DNA of 64,000 bases. Origin: Thalassia testudinum (Eukaryota > Streptophyta > Magnoliopsida > Alismatales > Hydrocharitaceae). The DNA lies in assembly GCA_037157565.1 (NCBI GenBank), contig JAZHRO010000050.1, positions 40,406,501-40,470,500 of the forward strand, in the 5' to 3' direction. The notes under the pieces were generated by a model that was not told where the DNA came from, searched no databases, and worked only from the letters and a program-made list of their open reading frames with translations. Of the stretch, positions 58,339 to 64,000 are shown piece after piece; position 1 is the first letter of the stretch; each line of letters starts with the position of its first letter. The translations under genes were made by a program, and so were the position numbers.

Positions 58339-59713
58339 CGTGCGCATTCGAGTAAGTTTCTATCTAATTCCTTTAATTTGTCTCTTCTCTCTTCACGGGT
58401 ATTGTTGCTTTTTGGTGTGCAGGTGAACTTGGTGGAAGGAGAAGGAAAGCAGACGAAGTCGGGAACGAGGGCAAATCTAAGGCGGGAACGAGAGCGTGAA
58501 GACGACGACACCGCATTGGAGCTTCGCACACGTTACCGAACAAGTAGGTTTTCTTTTCTCAACAAATTAGGATTAACTTGCCACCACACAAAAAAAAAAA
58601 ATTTAAAAACTAAAAACTAGAAAAACTTCTTGGGATTTCTTGAGGGCAAGTGGATTAAAATTCACTTGATTGATTGGTTGTCTTCACTCCCACTGTCCTG
58701 GGATTTCCCGCCTTCGCATAGTGAAAATCCGAGAATCTTGATTCTTAGATTTTTCGCCGTGGGAAGTATTCTTTGAGGCAAAGAAAAAGATTGCTTGTAT
58801 CCCTCTTTTGCCTCACTTATCTTTAATTCAGGATCACATTTTTGGTGGGGAGACTTGGAATTGAGTTGATTCTAACCCCACCACGACTTTTCAAACTTGC
58901 CTGTGATTCGATCCTGAATACTTCAACCCCAACAATTTTATTTTCTTTATCTTTTGGTTGAAGCCTTGTGTGTGGAAATCATTTCTAGTGATTGGGAGCA
59001 CTTGAATTGAAGTGCTTTGGCTCCCTGTCACATTGATATAAAACTGATTCCTGCATCCACACTTAGAAATCTCCATTTAGGGTAGCCCATTGCATTTTAA
59101 GCATGCATTAACTAACTGATAATTGAAGAAGGGTTTCTTGGGTTTTAGAAGGAAAACCTGTATTTTTGCAAAAACCCGGAGATTGGTTGAATTGGTAATT
59201 CAGCAAAACCCTAAAATTCATACTACTTAAGGCTGAACTCTAAAAACCATTCGCCAATAAAAACTTCAATTCGGGGAGATTTCCCCGTTGCATGCTTGTT
59301 CTTACACACTCTTGAAATCAATCACTTGGGCATTACCCGTAAACAACGCCCTTCACATTCCAAAAGCACTTGACCCTAAGCCTCTAATTAAAACTGGTAG
59401 TAACTTGACCCTTACTAAGGATTGGAGGTCTAACTACCTGTGTGTAGCGACTACGTGCTGGTAAGAGTTCCCGCGTGCTATCGGGTGTCTAAGACTGGGG
59501 CAAACGGCCTTTCAATCTGGCTCGGTGGTTCCGCGGTGCTCTCATTCGGTTCCGTAGTTCGTGATAGTAGGTAACTTAGATCTTTAGGTCTAAGGGCACA
59601 CTGTAGAGGTTAGGAACTTGACTGTATTGATTTGTAATCAAGTGTACCTTTGCGGCGTCATTTCTCTCATCCCTTTTCCCTTCTCATCTCCCCAATTCTT
59701 CCTGCGGTAGTGC
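58339..59713 (+). other. Leader (5' UTR) of element G
   Basis: About 1.4 kb without a conserved ORF. A TAG two codons before the gag ATG closes the frame upstream, so translation starts at or after 59714. The leader would hold packaging signals, but none is recognisable. Confidence 0.7.
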
Positions 59714-62700
59714 ATGTTTGGGAGGAGGTCACAAAACCCTGAACTATTTGAATTGATTGATAAATCTAGAAAACAAGTCGAATCGTCCTCCTCCTCCACA
59801 AACATGGCTGCACGCCCACCCCCAAATCCTGAGGGAGGAAACCGCCCTCAGAACCCACCAGGTGGTGGAGCCTTAGATCCCATAACCCGCCTCCAAGCCC
59901 AAATGGAAATGTATAATGAGCAAATCGAAGCCATTCGGGAAACATTGGAGGAAATGCAGAACTCTCCCAAACAGGAGGAGCCTAGGTCTCTTAGCTCTTA
60001 TCAGAATCCCGCTGCTACAGAGACAATAGGACAAATTCGGGTCCCCATGGGCGGGGACGACTTTGAATTAAAACCAAACATAATTGGCCTAATCAATTTT
60101 CACTTTCATGGTCTTGCAAGTGAAGACCCATTTCTCCACTTGGAAGACCTAACCCGACTTGCTGAAACCGTTAAACCAAGAAATGTCGGGTTATCTATAG
60201 TCCTCATGAAGATGTTCCCGTTTTCATTACGGGATAAAGCGTCGCAATGGTTACGCACCCTTGGGAGAACCATCCACTCTTGGGAAGAAATGCGAACAGC
60301 GTTTCTCAAGAAGTTCTTCCCAATCGGGCGGACCAATGCGCTTCGCCGTGCTATCACTTCATTTACGCAACAAAACGGCGAACAATTTCATGAGGCATGG
60401 GAGAGGTATAACGACCTCCTCAGGAAGTGTCCACACCACGGTCTGCCTAAGTGGCATATAGCCCAGATTTTCTACTATGGGCTAAATGAGACTTTGAAGC
60501 AGATTGCAGACGCTTCCTGCGGAGGGAACTTTATGAATAAAGACGAGAATGGAGCATTCGAGCTGTTTGAAAATATGAGTGAAAACTCGATGAACAATGC
60601 TTCCATTGTCGCCTTTAATCGTACTAGCCAGCCCCGAAATGTCCACGAAGTTGACACGGGACCCTCCCATTCATCCACTGATCTAAGCCTTATTGCACAA
60701 AAACTGGATGAAGTCTCCGTCGTGCACAAGAAGCTGGACGAGCTTCTGGCCAACCCTGCCCGATCTATGGCAAACACCACCTCTTCACCACTTCGTCACA
60801 ATCCAAGTTCTTCTAATACCAGGCTTATCCCGAGAAACCCCGTTAGACCTTCCTTACCGAGTGTCGCGCCAAGCGACTCGGTAAGTCATGTGGAACTGGT
60901 TTCTGCGAGCCAGTATTTCGACACGGAGGACCAAGCCTCCGTGTGCTCAGACGCATATCTACATGCGGACGCGTCTTCTGGCATAGAAGATGCTTGCGCC
61001 CTGGGGAACAACCAGTTTTCTGCCACTTATAACCCAAGGTGGCGTAATCATCCGAACTTCGCATGGTCCAACAACCCGCAGCGCCAAAACCCCGCGGGTG
61101 GACCAATGCGACCGTCCGCACCCGTCATCCCAAGGGTCCAGTTTAATCCTATGGAAAATCCGCCATCAGGCCCTTGCGTACCACAAACTAAACACGCATC
61201 AAGCCCTCTTGACAAATTGATGCGAATGATGACGGAAATGTCAAAGCGCCTTGAAGAGAACATGACCTCTCTTCAGCACCAATTGGCGCAGCAGAACGCC
61301 GAGATCAGTCAACTACGCAAGGCGACTCGATCTCAGGGCACTCTTCCCGCCCAACCTGTTCCAAACCCGCGAAGTTTCGTGCCCCGTGGTTCTCAACCAC
61401 AGGTACGACCTTCTCAGGGACAGGTTAATCAAGTTCTGCAAGCTCCGAGCATTCCACCAGGATTTCAGGCTAATCCTGCTGCAGCACCACACTCTTATAT
61501 CCCCATTGCAAACCCTCCTCCACCGTATGATCCCACTGGACCCGCATCGTCCAATGATATCACTACAAGGAGCGGTAAGCAGACCGTCGATACGCCTCGA
61601 CCTGATCCTGGCCCATCTTCTTCTTCGCCCTCTCATTCGGGAGGCATACCACATTCACGAGAGGATGATGCACCAAAACTTGTGCCAGAATCAGTCCCAT
61701 TCCCTGAGGCTCTACTAAGGGAGCCAAAAGGCAAAAAGAAAAATACGCAGGCCTTTGACAACCTACGTAATTTGTTCAGGGATGTAGAAATCAAGGTACC
61801 CCTGCTCGAGGCAATCGACCACATACCTACTGTCGCTCGATTTTTCAAAGACTACACAACACCCAGGCGACAGTCAAAGAAGACTAAGAATCTGGTGGTT
61901 CTCTCGCCTCATGCGAGTTGTGCTATACTGTCAAACTTACCACCGAAGCAGAAAGATCCGGGCACACCACTGATTTCCTGTAGCATCCAAGGCTGCAGTT
62001 TTAACCGTGCCTTGCTTGATCTAGGATCTTCCATCAATCTCATACCAACCATCATGCTCAAAAAATTTTCCTTGGGAAATCTGAAACCCACCCCTGTCAC
62101 GTTACAGTTGGCAGATCGTTCTGTCAAAATCCCGAAGGGTGTGGTGGAAGACGTGGTGGTTAGGGTCAACAGTCTCTGTTTTCCTGTTGACTTTCTTGTT
62201 TTAGATATGGAAGTTCCTAGTTCACTTTCTGATTGTCCGATCATCCTCGGTCGACCTTTCTTGGCCACAGCCCGCGCCCACATCGACTGCGAGTCGGGCT
62301 GTATTGAGATTGCCGTTGGATCTGAGAAGCTCAAGCTTAACATATTCAAGGCAGCCAAGAACTTTGATTGTGATTGCATTGAGGATGACACGTCTGACGA
62401 GGACATGGCCGTCAGCACGTGTATCGGACTAATTGGGACCTATTCGAACTGCTGCGGATTACCTATAAACACTGATAACTGCCTGACCAACGCATACTGT
62501 GACGTTCCCCAATCCCTCCCTTGTCCAGTACCTTCTCCTGGCCAGACTTTTGACGAGGTTTTCTCCGCTTCCCATACCTCGTGGTCTGAGTCATATCCGG
62601 GCTACTCACTGTCGGTCCATACTCATGAAGACCGAATTGCCCTTTCTTCCCCGCCAAATCAGGCGGATTTACAAATCCACACTGGGACCTTGAGCCCATA

Positions 62701-64000
62701 TACTTCTCACTGGGGCTATTCATTTTTGGATCCATCTATCCAAGAAGCCCCTCTTCTTGGCCAATCTGAAGGCCAGTTTCTTCCTCCTAACTTCTTCTCC
62801 TACCCGTCTGGGACACTCTCGTCCCAAGAAATGCCAGATCCTTCCCCATCCACTCCCGAGCTAAAAGTGCTACCTAATACACTCAAGTATGTTTTCCTGG
62901 GACCAAATGAAACACTCCCTGTAATCATCAGTTCAAAATTAACCATGGAGCAGGAGTGCAAACTAACTAAGGTCCTCCTAGAACACAAGGCAGCTATTGG
63001 ATGGTCTTTATCAGACTTATCTGGTATTAGTCCCTCCTACTGCACTCATCGTATATATACGGAGGAGGAGGCTCGACCTTCTCGCGAGATGCAGCGACGT
63101 CTCAACCCTAACATGCGGGAGGTCGTTAAGAATGAAATCATTAAGTGGCTGGATGCGGGTATAATCTACCCGATCATCGATAGCCCCTGGGTGAGTTCGA
63201 TTAACGTTGTGCCCAAAAAGGCAGGACTCACCATCCGTGTCAATGACAGGGGCGAATCCATCCCTACACGCACTCCTACATCTTGGAGAGTGTGTGTAGA
63301 TTATAGGAAACTCAATGCTGCAACCAAGAAAGATCACTTCCCGCTACCATTTATTGACCAAATCCTGGAGCGGTTAGCGGGAAATAAATTTTTCTGCTTC
63401 CTGGATGGATTCTCAGGATATAACCAGGTGGCAATAGACCCCCGAGACCAAGAGAAAACCACTTTTACCTGCCCTTTCGGCACCTTCACCTTTAGAAGGA
63501 TGCCGTTCGGACTTTGTAACGCGCCAGCAACTTTCCAGAGATGCATGCTGGCGATATTTCATGACATGGTGGGTGACTTTCTCGAGGTCTTCATGGATGA
63601 CTTTTCAGTCTTTGGACCATCTTTCGACGAATGTCTTGCCAACCTGACTCGCATCCTTAGGAGATGTATTGATGTAAACCTCGTGCTTTCCTGGGAAAAA
63701 AGTCATTTTATGGTGCACGAGGGAATTGTTCTTGGACATATCATCTCCGATAGGGGTATCGAGGTTGACAGAGCTAAGCTCGATATCATTGCTGATTTAC
63801 CTGTGCCTGGTTCTGTCAAACAAATCCGCTCCTTCTTGGGACACGTCGGTTTCTATAGGAGATTCATCAAAGGCTTCTCCAAAATTTCTCGACCCTTAAC
63901 TCATCTCCTATCAACCGACGTGCCCTTCGACATGGGCCCTGACTGTATACAAGCATTCACGCAGCTGCGTAATGCTGTCACCAAGGCCCCTGTTCTCCAG
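59714..64000 (+). CDS. Athila-like gag-pol polyprotein, intact, C-terminus outside window
   Basis: One frame of 1429 codons has no stop and runs off the edge. The start ATG 59714 (MFGRRSQNPE) matches gag starts in elements C and F and follows an in-frame TAG. The gag capsid-like domain is at about residues 150-260 (MFPFSLRDKASQWL, FLKKFFPIGRTNALRRAIT). There is no zinc knuckle; NPRWRNHPNFAW is the Athila-type gag tail, and a coiled coil lies near 500-536. Protease is at about 745-830, with LLDLGSSINLIP (Asp769) and IILGRPFLATARAHI. Reverse transcriptase is at about 1125-1370, with MRRMPFGLCNAPATF-type core (RRMPFGLCNAPATFQRC) and FMDD at 1293-1296. RNase H begins near 1395. The product makes virus-like particles and copies the element RNA, as known for the lineage. 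RNase H and integrase should lie to the right. Confidence 0.93.
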   Translation, partial: MFGRRSQNPELFELIDKSRKQVESSSSSTNMAARPPPNPEGGNRPQNPPGGGALDPITRLQAQMEMYNEQIEAIRETLEEMQNSPKQEEPRSLSSYQNPAATETIGQIRVPMGGDDFELKPNIIGLINFHFHGLASEDPFLHLEDLTRLAETVKPRNVGLSIVLMKMFPFSLRDKASQWLRTLGRTIHSWEEMRTAFLKKFFPIGRTNALRRAITSFTQQNGEQFHEAWERYNDLLRKCPHHGLPKWHIAQIFYYGLNETLKQIADASCGGNFMNKDENGAFELFENMSENSMNNASIVAFNRTSQPRNVHEVDTGPSHSSTDLSLIAQKLDEVSVVHKKLDELLANPARSMANTTSSPLRHNPSSSNTRLIPRNPVRPSLPSVAPSDSVSHVELVSASQYFDTEDQASVCSDAYLHADASSGIEDACALGNNQFSATYNPRWRNHPNFAWSNNPQRQNPAGGPMRPSAPVIPRVQFNPMENPPSGPCVPQTKHASSPLDKLMRMMTEMSKRLEENMTSLQHQLAQQNAEISQLRKATRSQGTLPAQPVPNPRSFVPRGSQPQVRPSQGQVNQVLQAPSIPPGFQANPAAAPHSYIPIANPPPPYDPTGPASSNDITTRSGKQTVDTPRPDPGPSSSSPSHSGGIPHSREDDAPKLVPESVPFPEALLREPKGKKKNTQAFDNLRNLFRDVEIKVPLLEAIDHIPTVARFFKDYTTPRRQSKKTKNLVVLSPHASCAILSNLPPKQKDPGTPLISCSIQGCSFNRALLDLGSSINLIPTIMLKKFSLGNLKPTPVTLQLADRSVKIPKGVVEDVVVRVNSLCFPVDFLVLDMEVPSSLSDCPIILGRPFLATARAHIDCESGCIEIAVGSEKLKLNIFKAAKNFDCDCIEDDTSDEDMAVSTCIGLIGTYSNCCGLPINTDNCLTNAYCDVPQSLPCPVPSPGQTFDEVFSASHTSWSESYPGYSLSVHTHEDRIALSSPPNQADLQIHTGTLSPYTSHWGYSFLDPSIQEAPLLGQSEGQFLPPNFFSYPSGTLSSQEMPDPSPSTPELKVLPNTLKYVFLGPNETLPVIISSKLTMEQECKLTKVLLEHKAAIGWSLSDLSGISPSYCTHRIYTEEEARPSREMQRRLNPNMREVVKNEIIKWLDAGIIYPIIDSPWVSSINVVPKKAGLTIRVNDRGESIPTRTPTSWRVCVDYRKLNAATKKDHFPLPFIDQILERLAGNKFFCFLDGFSGYNQVAIDPRDQEKTTFTCPFGTFTFRRMPFGLCNAPATFQRCMLAIFHDMVGDFLEVFMDDFSVFGPSFDECLANLTRILRRCIDVNLVLSWEKSHFMVHEGIVLGHIISDRGIEVDRAKLDIIADLPVPGSVKQIRSFLGHVGFYRRFIKGFSKISRPLTHLLSTDVPFDMGPDCIQAFTQLRNAVTKAPVLQ

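Larger units (their letters stand above)
55936..64000 (+). mobile_element. Element G: Athila-like retrotransposon with intact gag-pol, right end outside window
   Basis: A plus-strand element inserted in element F's LTR. LTR 55936-58311, primer site 58321-58338, leader, then one open gag-pol frame from 59714 to the window edge. The left edge is fixed by the abrupt loss of homology to the LTR at 20579 and by the TG start. Absence of stops makes it the youngest-looking element here. Confidence 0.88.

Noticed and set aside
60475..62735. Minus-strand ORFs of 90-170 codons
   Set aside because: All are antisense shadows of the intact gag-pol frame of element G.

Overview
The window looks like plant nuclear DNA from a large, repeat-rich genome. 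Nearly all of it is nested Ty3/gypsy LTR retrotransposons of two lineages, plus one LINE scrap. I found no host gene, tRNA or rRNA that I could name with confidence, and I cannot name the species. The lineage calls (Athila-like and Tekay-like chromovirus) come from motifs read by eye: primer-binding sites, DSG/DLGSS protease, xMDD/FIDD reverse transcriptase, GPF integrase end and a chromodomain. No database search was run.

Layout, left to right. (1) Element A (1-17839, minus strand) is a non-autonomous Athila-like element with two overlapping ORFs that are neither gag nor pol. It is split by a complete but decayed Tekay-like chromovirus (3360-13786) with 2.7-kb LTRs, an iMet-type primer site and a perfect ATATA target duplication. 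A 5'-truncated L1-type LINE (15895-16240) sits at A's primer-binding site. (2) The stretch 17840-20578 is the only part not assignable to an LTR element. It holds a broken lysine-rich coiled-coil ORF and a 394-bp tandem repeat in nearly three copies. (3) Positions 20579-49785 (minus) hold an autonomous but dead Athila-like element, C. It is interrupted by a solo Tekay-family LTR (28022-30711), by element E (32258-44149, a second copy of the element-A family) and by a solo LTR of the D family (44435-46132). E itself carries element D (36219-40886, plus strand), an internally deleted Athila-like element with a perfect TTAGC duplication. (4) Element F (48641-55935, minus) shares an LTR with C. 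It has gag and protease, but an unrelated tail replaces reverse transcriptase, RNase H and integrase. (5) Element G begins at 55936 on the plus strand, inside F's LTR, and runs off the right edge. It has a 2.4-kb LTR, a good primer site and one uninterrupted gag-pol frame from 59714 to the window end (1429 codons with no stop). It is the only intact coding region here and probably the youngest insertion.

How the parts relate. A and E share LTR ends, primer site, leader and 3' UTR with the pol-bearing Athila-like elements, so they probably used those elements' proteins in trans while carrying their own two-ORF module. A and E also act as empty-site references for each other's insertions, which makes the nesting order firm. 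Several regulatory-looking structures recur across LTR families: a G-box-centred palindrome of up to 32 bp, a CTTTAG(T/C)GACGG hairpin upstream of the TATA box, a hairpin beside the polypurine tract, and arrays of GACGTC palindromes in the Tekay-family LTRs. These, with the two-ORF module, are the main novelties.
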